Shown piece by piece: positions 1 to 7,542 of a stretch of DNA of 64,000 nucleotides. The notes below the pieces were generated by a model. It was not told the DNA's origin. It did not search any database and saw only the letters and a list, made by a program, of their open reading frames with translations. Both the position numbers and the translations under genes were made by a program. Where the stretch lies: positions 1-64,000 of the forward strand of contig DATMML010000123.1 of NCBI GenBank assembly GCA_035570235.1, given 5' to 3'. Numbering within the stretch: the stretch's first letter is position 1; every line of letters starts with the position of its first letter. The DNA is from Vicinamibacteria bacterium (lineage in GTDB: Bacteria; Acidobacteriota; Vicinamibacteria; Fen-336).

Positions 1-32
1 GGGGCGAGGAAGCCGGTCGGGGCCCAGAGGGC

Positions 33-1739
33 TCAGGGGTTCGCGCCCTCCCGGATCGTCACCACCCGGCGGCCCACGACGTCCTGGAGCCGGTCGGTCT
101 GACCGCTGGGCCAGCGCACCTCGATCGCGTCCGCCTTTGCGCTCGCGCCCAGGCCAAAATGGAGCCGCAGGTCGTTGTGGGAATAGTAGCTCGATTGACT
201 GAGGACGGCCTGGGCCTGCTTCCGCCCCCCCGCGGTCACGATCACGGTCGCGCCCAGACCCGCGCGGTTGGACCTGGTCCCCACCAGCTTCACCTCCAGC
301 CAGGCGTTGGGGCCCGAGTACTCGTTTCGCAGCAGAGAGGGAGGCTCGTTCATGTTCATGACCAGCACGTCCACGTTCCCGTCGTTGTCGAAGTCTCCGA
401 AGGCGACGCCCCGGCTGGAATGGGGCGCGCTCGCCCCCGGCCCGCTGCGCGCGCTCACGTCCTCGAAGCTCGTCCCCTCCCGGTTGCGGAAGACCACTTT
501 CGGCCCCCGGTGCGGGTACTCCTTGAAGCGGCGCTCGATCTCCGGGTACACGTTGCCGGTGGCGTAGAAGATGTCCGGCCGCCCGTCGTTGTCCAGGTCC
601 GGCATGCCCGCCCCCCACTCCACGTAGCGGTTCTGCACCCCGAGACCGACCGAAGAGGCCACGTCCTCGAACTGGCCGCGACCCAGGTTGTGAAAGAGGG
701 CGGGGATGTCGTCGGCGAAGTGGGTCTTTAGCAGGTCGAGCTGCCCGTCCCCGTCGTAGTCCCCCACCGCCAGGCCCATCCCCGCTTGCGGGTTTCCGTA
801 CTCGCTGTAGGCCGCGCCGCTGGCCACCGCGGTGTCGGTGAAGGTGCCGTCGTGGTTGTTGTGGTAGAGGATGGCGGCGGTGGAGTCGCAGGCGACGTAG
901 ATGTCAGGCCAACCGTCCCCGTCCAGATCGGCCGCGGCCGCCGTCATCGGGTACCGGCCCGTGACCGAGGCCACCCCCGAGCGCTCGGAGACGTCGGTGA
1001 AGGTGCCGTCCCCGTTGTTGTGATAGAGGAGGTTCGTGTCCGTGGGCAGGCCCTTGGGGCCGCAATTGACGGGGATGCCCTTCCACAGGCAGTTGGTTCC
1101 CTGGCCCGGCTGCAGGGCCTTCTCTAGGTCGAAGGCCAGGTAGTTGGCCACGAAGAGGTCGAGCTTTCCGTCCCGGTCGTAGTCGATGAACGTGCAGCCG
1201 GAGCCCCAGCGGGTGCCGGTGGTGGGGAAGCCGGCCTTGGCCGTCACGTCCTCGAAGGTGCCGTCCCCCCGGTTGTGATAGAGGACGTTCCGGCCAAAAT
1301 AGGTCACGAACATGTCCAGCCAGCCGTCGTTGTCGTAGTCGCCCACGCAGACGGAGGAAGCCCAGCCGGTCTTGCCGAGCCCGGCCCGGGCGGTCACGTC
1401 CGTGAACGTCCCATCCCGGTTGTTGTGGTAAAGGTGGCTGACCGGGGCTTGGCCGGGAGGCCAGACCACGTCCTCCCGCGTGCCCTCGCGGAGTCTCGTT
1501 CCGTTCAGAACCAGGACATCCACCCACCCGTCGTTGTCGTAGTCCAGGAAGGCCACCCCCGCGCCGTTGGTCTCGATGATGAAGCGCTTCTCCTCCAGGC
1601 CGCCGTAGACCGAAGGATGGCGCAGGCCCGCGCGTTCGGCCACGTCCACGAGGGAGACCGGCCAAGGCGGGTCCGCGGCCTTGGCCGGGATCAGGAGGAG
1701 CGCCGCCCCCAGGGCATACAGAGGCAGCAGGAGCCTCAC
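33..1739 (-). CDS. Secreted CRTAC1 family protein (FG-GAP/VCBS repeats + ASPIC/UnbV domain)
   Basis: 568 aa. The N-terminus is a signal peptide (hydrophobic residues 2-18, likely cut near AKA-AD), so the protein is exported. Residues about 30-470 hold repeated calcium-loop motifs of the DYDNDGW type (D-x-D-x-D-G-x-x-D), the mark of FG-GAP/VCBS beta-propeller blades. Residues about 485-550 form an ASPIC/UnbV domain ending in a VRWPSGQ segment. The family is presumed to be a cell-surface or extracellular adhesion or scaffold protein; no reaction is known. The start is GTG at 1739, whose GTGA overlaps the TGA of the upstream TPR gene by 4 nt, so translation is probably coupled. It is the last gene of the minus-strand TPR/CRTAC1 block. 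Family assignment is firm; function is unknown. Confidence 0.9.
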   Translation of the reverse strand: MRLLLPLYALGAALLLIPAKAADPPWPVSLVDVAERAGLRHPSVYGGLEEKRFIIETNGAGVAFLDYDNDGWVDVLVLNGTRLREGTREDVVWPPGQAPVSHLYHNNRDGTFTDVTARAGLGKTGWASSVCVGDYDNDGWLDMFVTYFGRNVLYHNRGDGTFEDVTAKAGFPTTGTRWGSGCTFIDYDRDGKLDLFVANYLAFDLEKALQPGQGTNCLWKGIPVNCGPKGLPTDTNLLYHNNGDGTFTDVSERSGVASVTGRYPMTAAAADLDGDGWPDIYVACDSTAAILYHNNHDGTFTDTAVASGAAYSEYGNPQAGMGLAVGDYDGDGQLDLLKTHFADDIPALFHNLGRGQFEDVASSVGLGVQNRYVEWGAGMPDLDNDGRPDIFYATGNVYPEIERRFKEYPHRGPKVVFRNREGTSFEDVSARSGPGASAPHSSRGVAFGDFDNDGNVDVLVMNMNEPPSLLRNEYSGPNAWLEVKLVGTRSNRAGLGATVIVTAGGRKQAQAVLSQSSYYSHNDLRLHFGLGASAKADAIEVRWPSGQTDRLQDVVGRRVVTIREGANP

Positions 1740-2743
1740 CGGGGCTCCTTATCGCCCTGGAGCCGCTCCGCGAGCTCCAGCTCCTTGCGGGCCTCGTCCG
1801 GGTGGCCCCCCTGTTGGAGCAGCTGGCCCAGGAGGTAGTGCGCGGACTTGTTGTTGGGGTCGTAGGCGATGGCCCGCCGCAGCATCCCCTCCGCGGTCGT
1901 AGGCTGGCCTTTCTTCATGTATGCGCGGCCCAGGAGTATGTAGGGGCCGCTGAAATAGGGGTTGAGCCAGATCGACTTCTGGAGGGCGGTGGTCGCCTCC
2001 TCCCACTTGTTCTGGCGGGTGTAGGCGTCGCCCAGACGGTAGAAGGCCATGGCGTTGCCGGGGTTGACCTCGAGCTCCTTCTCGAGCAGGGCCACCGCCT
2101 CGTCGAAGCGGGCCCGGAAAATGGCGGCCTGGGCCAGGAGGTAGCGGGCCTGGGGCAGGCGGGGATCCTTCTCCACCGCCTTGCGCAGCTCCGCGTCCGC
2201 CATCTCCTCGAACTCCAGGCGGACCATCATCTGGCCGGTGAGAAGGTGGGCCGCGGCCGAGTCCGGGCTGACGCGGTAGAGGCGGGCCAGGGCCTCGCGG
2301 GCCTGATCCGGGTGGCGGGTCTGGATGTAGGCGTTGCCGAGCACGAAGAGCAGCTCGCTGTTGTCGGCGGCCCAGGCCCGGGTCCGCTCCAGGTAGGGAA
2401 TGGACTCGGGAAGGCGGCCGGCGAGGTAGAGCGACAGGCCGAGGACTTGGGCGGCCTCGCGGCCCGCGGTCGAGTCCGCGGGCAGCTTCTCGACGACGGG
2501 CCGCAGGCGCTCGATGGCGTGGAGGGGATCGTCGCCGTGGTAATAGGCGACACCCTGCAGGCAGGCCACGCGCGGGTCCCCCGCGTCCAGCCCCCTCAGC
2601 CGCTCCAGGGCGGCCGCGGGCTTGCCCTCGTCGACGAGGGCGCGAGCCTCGGCGAGCGCCACCGTCGTGGGGTCGAACGGCTCCTCCGGGGCGACCCCGC
2701 CGCCAACCAGCAGGACGGCCACGAGGAAGGGCCCCGGGCTCAC
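1736..2743 (-). CDS. Exported TPR-repeat protein
   Basis: 335 aa from the GTG at 2743 (GTG AGC CCG). An open frame runs further upstream, but that part is antisense to the neighbouring CRTAC1 gene and has no sensible composition. The chosen GTG overlaps the upstream TGA as GTGA and has GGAG 7 nt before it. Residues 2-18 are a hydrophobic signal segment. From about residue 60 to the end there are eight or so tetratricopeptide helices (for example AMAFYRLGDAYTRQNKWEEA), which normally form a peptide-binding superhelix. It sits between two CRTAC1 genes, overlapping both by 4 nt, which suggests it works with them outside the cytoplasm. The binding partner is not known. Confidence 0.88.
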   Translation of the reverse strand: MSPGPFLVAVLLVGGGVAPEEPFDPTTVALAEARALVDEGKPAAALERLRGLDAGDPRVACLQGVAYYHGDDPLHAIERLRPVVEKLPADSTAGREAAQVLGLSLYLAGRLPESIPYLERTRAWAADNSELLFVLGNAYIQTRHPDQAREALARLYRVSPDSAAAHLLTGQMMVRLEFEEMADAELRKAVEKDPRLPQARYLLAQAAIFRARFDEAVALLEKELEVNPGNAMAFYRLGDAYTRQNKWEEATTALQKSIWLNPYFSGPYILLGRAYMKKGQPTTAEGMLRRAIAYDPNNKSAHYLLGQLLQQGGHPDEARKELELAERLQGDKEPR

Positions 2744-4464
2744 CGGTCGTCTCCTTTGGCGCGGCCGGCGCCCTCCTGGAGGGTGAGGATGCGGTCGACG
2801 GGGAGACCCCGCCATAACTCCTCGCGGCCGTTCGGCCAGCGCACCTCCAGCCGGTCCACGGTGGTGGAAAGGGCGAGGCCGAAGTGAACGCGCAGGTCGT
2901 TCTGGGATGCGTAGCTGCCCCCTCCGATCACCTCCTGGGTCTGGACGAGGGGCCCCGTCTGGCAGCGCAGACGCGCCCCGATCGCGCTGCGATTCGATTG
3001 CCTCCCCACCAGCTTCACGGTGATCCAGTGATTGCGGTTCTGGGGGAGGGTGCGGAACAGGTCGGGCGTGTCGTGGACGTTGTTGATGACCACGTCCACG
3101 CTGCCGTCGTTGTCGAAATCGCCAAAGGCGCAGCCGCGGCCGGCCTTGGGGGTGGTGGCGGGGGGGCCGAGCGCCTCCGTTATGTCCTCGAACCGCCCGT
3201 TCCCGAGGTTGCGGTAGACGACCTTGCGCTGCTTGTACGGGGCCTCCGTCTTGAGCTGCTCCACCTCCGGGTAGACATGGCCGTTGACCAGGAACAGGTC
3301 GAGCCAGCCGCGATTCGCGAGGTCCACGAAGCCCGCCCCCCAGCCCAGCCAGCGGGTGTTGATTCCGAGCCCGGCCGCGAATGTCCGGTCCTCGCAGAGC
3401 CCGTCCCCGGTATTGGCGTAGAGGGTGGAGGTGTCGCCCGCGAAGTTGGTCTTGAAGATGTCCCGCGTCCCGTTGTGGTCGTAGTCCCCGATCCCCACCC
3501 CCATCCCGGCCTGGGGCTTGCCGTCCTGGCTGTAGGCGCAGCCCGCCGCGACCGCGATGTCGGTGAAGGTGCCGTCGTGGTTGTTGCGATAGAGGGCGGC
3601 GGGGTTGGAGTCGTTGGCCACGTAGAGGTCGGTCCAGCCGTCGTCGTCGAAATCCAGGGTGCTGACGCCCAGGCCGTAGGTGCCGCTGGCCTTCGTGATC
3701 CCCGCCTTCTCGGAGACATCCTCGAAGGTCCCGTCCCCCCGGTTGTGGTAGAGCACGTTCTTGCCCCCGGGCAGGCCGGGGGGCCCGCAAGCCACCGGCA
3801 CCCCCTTGTAGCGGCAGAGGCCGGTGTCGGGGGTGGCGGTGGTCTTGAGGTCGATGTCGATGTAGTTGGCCACGAAAAGGTCGAGGCGTCCGTCCCGGTC
3901 GTAGTCCAGGAAGGCGCAGCCCGTGCCCCAGCGGAGGCGGGAGTTTCGGAGCCCGGCCTTTTCCGTGACGTCCTCGAAGGTGCCGTCGCCCCGGTTATGG
4001 TAGAGGTGGTTCTGGCCCCAGTAGGTCACGAAAATGTCCTCGTAGCCGTCGTTGTCGTAGTCGCCCACGCAGACACCCTGGCCCCATCCGCTCCCCCCCA
4101 GCCCCGCCTTGGCCGTCACGTCCTCGAAGGTGCTGTCGCCCCGGTTGTGGTAGAGGTGGCTGGTGGGCTCCTTCCCCTTGGGAAAGCCCTCGAGGGTGGT
4201 GCCGTTCACGAGGAAAACGTCGAGCCAGCCGTCGTTGTCATAGTCCAGGAAGGCCACGCCGCACCCCGTGGTCTCCAGAAGGTACTTGTTGGTCTTCTGG
4301 CCCCCGAAGACGGTCACGGCGTCGAGCCCCGCCTCCCGAGCCACGTTCTTGAACGCGAAGCCGAGCGGCTCGCCCGCCTGGGGAAAGGCCCGCCCGCGTC
4401 CGCCCAACCAGAGAGCCAGGAGACCCAGGCCCAGCCCGAGAGGGCGCGTCAGGCGCGCGCTCAC
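2740..4464 (-). CDS. Secreted CRTAC1 family protein (FG-GAP/VCBS + ASPIC/UnbV)
   Basis: 574 aa, a paralogue of the gene at 33-1739. It has a signal peptide (hydrophobic residues 8-20), multiple D-x-D-x-D-G calcium loops (CVGDYDNDGYEDIFVTYWG and similar), and a C-terminal ASPIC/UnbV domain (VKLVGRQSNRSAIGARL, then VRWPNGREELW). A CGPPGLPGG stretch with nearby Cys residues, also found in the paralogue as CGPKGLP, may form disulfides. The start is GTG at 4464, in a 4-nt GTGA overlap with the upstream TPR gene. Short DNA stretches encoding VGDYDNDG are nearly identical to the paralogue, consistent with duplication of a TPR+CRTAC1 gene pair. The biochemical role is unknown; surface binding is the usual guess. 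Confidence 0.9.
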   Translation of the reverse strand: MSARLTRPLGLGLGLLALWLGGRGRAFPQAGEPLGFAFKNVAREAGLDAVTVFGGQKTNKYLLETTGCGVAFLDYDNDGWLDVFLVNGTTLEGFPKGKEPTSHLYHNRGDSTFEDVTAKAGLGGSGWGQGVCVGDYDNDGYEDIFVTYWGQNHLYHNRGDGTFEDVTEKAGLRNSRLRWGTGCAFLDYDRDGRLDLFVANYIDIDLKTTATPDTGLCRYKGVPVACGPPGLPGGKNVLYHNRGDGTFEDVSEKAGITKASGTYGLGVSTLDFDDDGWTDLYVANDSNPAALYRNNHDGTFTDIAVAAGCAYSQDGKPQAGMGVGIGDYDHNGTRDIFKTNFAGDTSTLYANTGDGLCEDRTFAAGLGINTRWLGWGAGFVDLANRGWLDLFLVNGHVYPEVEQLKTEAPYKQRKVVYRNLGNGRFEDITEALGPPATTPKAGRGCAFGDFDNDGSVDVVINNVHDTPDLFRTLPQNRNHWITVKLVGRQSNRSAIGARLRCQTGPLVQTQEVIGGGSYASQNDLRVHFGLALSTTVDRLEVRWPNGREELWRGLPVDRILTLQEGAGRAKGDDR

Positions 4465-6047
4465 GGACGCGCCGGCTCCGGGGCCTGGAGGTAGGGAGCC
4501 AGCCGGTGCGCAGTCTGGAAATGCGCGCGGGCCTCCTCCCGCGCCCCGGTGGCGGCGAGGGCGAGGGCCAGCTGGAAATGGGCCTGGGCGTTCTCAGGGT
4601 CGAGGCGCACGGCCTCGCGGAAGCGGTCCATCGCTCCCGCCGGATCGCGGCTCTTCAGTCTCTGCAGGCCCACCCCCACAGCCAGGGCGGCCGCCTGCGC
4701 GTCCGCCTTCTTGCGGCGCAGCCGGTCCGCTTCGTTGAAGGCGGCCGCGGCCCCCGTGGCGTCCTTCTTCTGCTGGAGGACCTGGCCGAGGCTCAAATGA
4801 GCCTCCGCCGAGCTCGGCTGGTACTTGATTGTCTCGCGGAACTCCTTGAGCGCGGCCTCGGCGTCGCCCTGCTGCTTGAGCACGGTGCCGAGCACGAAGT
4901 GGGCTTCCGCGTAGTCGGGTTTGAGATCGATCACCCTTTGCAGGAGGGGGAGGGCCTCCGCCGGGCGCCCGGTTTGCCAGAGCATCACGGCCAGGGTGTA
5001 GGGCGCCTCCGGCAGCTTGGGATCGAGGGCCATGGCCGTGCGGAGCTCGGCCTCCGCGGCCTTGAAGTCGTCTTTCTGCTTGAGGGCCAAGCCGAGGTTG
5101 TAAAAGGCCTCCGCGTTGTCGGGCGCGCGCTGGGCCAGGTCCCGGTAGACGGCTATGGCGCCGTCTAGGTCCGCTCTTTGCAGGAGGGCGCTGCCCAGAT
5201 TGTGGCGGCCCACCAGGAAGTCGGGATGCCGAGCCACGAGCGCCTGGAGCGTCGTCACCGCTTCGTCCGCCTCCCCCTTCTGGATGAGGGCGAGGCCCAG
5301 GCTGTTGGCGGCCTCCGCCGAGAGGGGGTCGAGCTCTAGGGCCTTCCGGAGCTCGGCCACCGCATCCGGGAGGTCTCCCTGCTCTTGGAGGGCGAGGCCG
5401 AGCTGCAGGCGGGCGGGCCCGAGCCGAGGGCTCGTCTTGACCACGCGGCGGAGGTGCTCGACCGCCTTGGCCAGGTCCCCGTCCTGCTTCAGGACCAGGG
5501 CCAGGTAGAAGCGGGCTTCGGCGTGGTCCGGCCGCAGGGTCACCGCCCTTTCGAGCGGACCCCGGGCCTCCGGCTTCTTCGTCCACCAGAGGGTGGCCCC
5601 CAGGTGGTACTGGGCGTCGAAGAGATCGGGCTTGAGCGCCACCGCGCTCTTGAACTCCGCGATCGCCTCCTCCACGCGGTCGAGCTGCCCCAGCACGAAC
5701 CCCCGGCGATCGTGGGCCTCGGCCATGCGGGGGTTGCCCCGGAGGGCCGCCTCGTAGGAGGCCCGCGCTGCCTCTAGCTCGCCCTTGCGTTCATGGATGA
5801 AGCCAAGCCCGTAGTGGGCCTCGGGCCGTTCCGGGTCCAGGACGAGGGCCTCCTCCAGCTTGGCCTGGGCGGGAACCAACTCGTCCGCCTCGAGCAGCTT
5901 CAGCCCCTCCCTCACCAGGGACTGCGCGCGCGTGGGGGCGGCGGCGGGGCGGCTCGGCGGGGGGGCTTCCGACGAGTTGGCGGGACTGGCCAGGGGGCCG
6001 AGGAGCAGGATCCACTGCAGGGGAAGCCAAGCATGGGCAGGAAGCAT
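4461..6047 (-). CDS. Exported TPR-repeat protein (about 13 repeats)
   Basis: 528 aa from ATG 6047. Residues 1-24 are a signal peptide (LLLGPLASPANSSEA cleavage region). From about residue 45 to the end the protein is an almost unbroken array of 34-residue TPR units (AHYGLGFIHERKGELEAA, AFYNLGLALKQKDDFKAA and others). No catalytic domain is visible. It is the first gene after the response regulator, separated from it by 111 nt that contain a tandem direct repeat, so it may begin a separately controlled transcript of TPR, CRTAC1, TPR, CRTAC1. It ends in a 4-nt GTGA overlap with the next gene. A scaffold or peptide-binding role is inferred from the fold only. Confidence 0.9.
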   Translation of the reverse strand: MLPAHAWLPLQWILLLGPLASPANSSEAPPPSRPAAAPTRAQSLVREGLKLLEADELVPAQAKLEEALVLDPERPEAHYGLGFIHERKGELEAARASYEAALRGNPRMAEAHDRRGFVLGQLDRVEEAIAEFKSAVALKPDLFDAQYHLGATLWWTKKPEARGPLERAVTLRPDHAEARFYLALVLKQDGDLAKAVEHLRRVVKTSPRLGPARLQLGLALQEQGDLPDAVAELRKALELDPLSAEAANSLGLALIQKGEADEAVTTLQALVARHPDFLVGRHNLGSALLQRADLDGAIAVYRDLAQRAPDNAEAFYNLGLALKQKDDFKAAEAELRTAMALDPKLPEAPYTLAVMLWQTGRPAEALPLLQRVIDLKPDYAEAHFVLGTVLKQQGDAEAALKEFRETIKYQPSSAEAHLSLGQVLQQKKDATGAAAAFNEADRLRRKKADAQAAALAVGVGLQRLKSRDPAGAMDRFREAVRLDPENAQAHFQLALALAATGAREEARAHFQTAHRLAPYLQAPEPARP

Positions 6048-6093
6048 CGGGTACCCGCAGAGAGGCTACGCCGGCGCGCAAAGCCGGGTCAAG

Positions 6094-6115
6094 CGAGCGA
6101 CTCTTCGAGCGACTC
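6094..6115. repeat. Tandem direct repeat CGAGCGACTC x2 upstream of the TPR/CRTAC1 genes
   Basis: The decamer CGAGCGACTC occurs at 6094-6103 and again, perfectly, at 6106-6115, with a 2-nt TT spacer (12-bp period). It lies 47-68 nt upstream of the ATG at 6047, in the gap after the response-regulator gene. Downstream of it on the minus strand is a TTGACC box with a TAGCCT box 18 nt further on, a weak sigma-70-like pair. A direct repeat here could be a regulator-binding site. I could not find a convincing -24/-12 sigma-54 promoter in the gap. Confidence 0.45.
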
Positions 6116-6158
6116 TCGGCGCGCCCGCGGCCGCGCCGGGATGCGAGGCCGAGGGTCG

Positions 6159-7541
6159 CTACTCCGGGTCCGCGGGGCCGGGCTCCAGGCCGTGCTTGCG
6201 CAGGTAGTAGGCGAGGTTACGGGGATCGACGCCCAGCCGTCGTGCGGCCTCCTTGCGAACGCCGCCCGCGCTTTTCAGCGCCTCGAGAAGCATTTCGCGC
6301 TCCAGCCGGCCGAGGGCGGCGCGCAGGTTGAGGTCGCCCTCCCGGCCGGGGGCGGGCGGGGCCAGGGCCCCCGCGGGGACGAGGTCCAGGGCCTCGAGCC
6401 CGCCCTCCGGGTCCAGGATGAGGGCGCGTTCGATCACGTTCCTGAGCTCGCGCACGTTGCCCGGCCAGGAGTAGGCCCGGAGGCGCGCGAGGGTCTCTGG
6501 CCCCAGCGGAGGGGCGGGGCGGCCCAAGCGGGCCGCGATCTCATCCGCGAACCTCCGGGCCAGCAGATCGATGTCCTCGGAACGCTCCCGGAGGGGCGGG
6601 ACCGCGATCCGAACCACGTCCAGCCGGTGATAGAGGTCGGCCCGGAACCGCCCCCCGGCCACCTCCCCCTGGAGGTCGCTGTTGGTGGCGGCCACGACCC
6701 GGACATCCACCCGGCTGGGCTGCTCGTCACCCAGCCGGTCGAACTCGCCGTCCTGGATCACGCGCAGGAGCTTGGCCTGGCCGGCCGCGGGCATCGCCCC
6801 CACCTCGTCGAGGAGGAGGGTGCCACCGTCGGCGAGCTGGAAGCGCCCCTCGCGGTCCGTGGAAGCCCCCGTGAAAGAGCCCTTTCGGTGGCCAAAGAAT
6901 TCGCTCTCCCACATCTCGAGCGGCACCGCCGCGCAGTTGACGCGCACGAAAGGCCCGGAGGAGCGCGGGCTCCGGCGGTGCAGGAGCCGGGCCAGCAGCT
7001 CCTTGCCCGTGCCCGATTCGCCCAGCAGGAGGACGGTGGCGTCGGCGGGGGCCGCCGCCTCCGCCATGGCCACCACCCGCCGCCAGGCCGGGCTCTCGCC
7101 CACCGCGGCCGTGGTCTCCCCCACCGCGCTTCGGAGGTAGCGAACCTCCCGGCGGAGGGCCCGGGCGGCCAGCGCCTTCTGCAGGGCCACGTCCAGGGCT
7201 TCCGGATCCACCGGCTTCAGGATGTACTCGCTGGCTCCCGCCTTCAGACACTCCACCGCGGAGGCTACGGTTCCATGCCCGGTCAAGACCACCACCGGCA
7301 AGTCGGCCGTCGAGGCCTGGACCCGTCGCACCAGCTCCAGGCCGTCGGCGTCCGGCATCCGCAAGTCCGTCAGGACCATGTCCACCGGCGCCCGGGCCAG
7401 CCGGGCGAGGGCGTCGGCCACGGACCCCGTCCCCTCCACGTCGTATCCCCGGGCCCGCAGGATCTCCACCAGCGAGTCCCGGACGTAGGCCTCGTCCTCG
7501 ACGACGAGCACGCGGCCACGCGACGCTTTCCGGGCGGTCAT
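6159..7541 (-). CDS. NtrC-family sigma-54-dependent response regulator
   Basis: 460 aa from ATG 7541; upstream in-frame codons are antisense to the kinase gene and were not used. Receiver domain at residues 10-120: acidic pocket VVEDE, phosphoacceptor D59 in LTDLRMP, and a KP pair in ILKPVD. AAA+ domain at about 145-375: Walker A GESGTGKE, sigma-54-contact loop GSFTGA (Ser for the usual Ala), Walker B TLLLDEVG. A Fis-type HTH at the C-terminus (KEAARRLGVDPRNLAYYL) binds DNA. On phosphorylation such proteins activate RNA polymerase carrying sigma-54. The start is 1 nt after the stop of the histidine kinase, its evident partner. The target is unproven; the TPR/CRTAC1 genes just downstream are the obvious candidates. 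Confidence 0.95.
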   Translation of the reverse strand: MTARKASRGRVLVVEDEAYVRDSLVEILRARGYDVEGTGSVADALARLARAPVDMVLTDLRMPDADGLELVRRVQASTADLPVVVLTGHGTVASAVECLKAGASEYILKPVDPEALDVALQKALAARALRREVRYLRSAVGETTAAVGESPAWRRVVAMAEAAAPADATVLLLGESGTGKELLARLLHRRSPRSSGPFVRVNCAAVPLEMWESEFFGHRKGSFTGASTDREGRFQLADGGTLLLDEVGAMPAAGQAKLLRVIQDGEFDRLGDEQPSRVDVRVVAATNSDLQGEVAGGRFRADLYHRLDVVRIAVPPLRERSEDIDLLARRFADEIAARLGRPAPPLGPETLARLRAYSWPGNVRELRNVIERALILDPEGGLEALDLVPAGALAPPAPGREGDLNLRAALGRLEREMLLEALKSAGGVRKEAARRLGVDPRNLAYYLRKHGLEPGPADPE

Positions 7542-7542
7542 G

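Noticed and set aside
1736-3790. 684-aa open frame containing the TPR gene
   Set aside because: The N-terminal half is antisense or out-of-frame to the CRTAC1 gene with Arg/Pro/Gly-rich sequence. The real start is GTG 2743.
2884-4494. 536-aa plus-strand frame rich in Val, Gly and His
   Set aside because: It is the antisense of repeated DYDNDG codons in a CRTAC1 gene; the VVVVE-type runs arise from that repeat.
6048-6093. Sigma-54 (-24/-12) promoter for the TPR/CRTAC1 genes
   Set aside because: The best alignment (TTGACCC, 4 nt, TTGC on the minus strand) lacks the GG of the -24 element and matches only 3 of 7 there.
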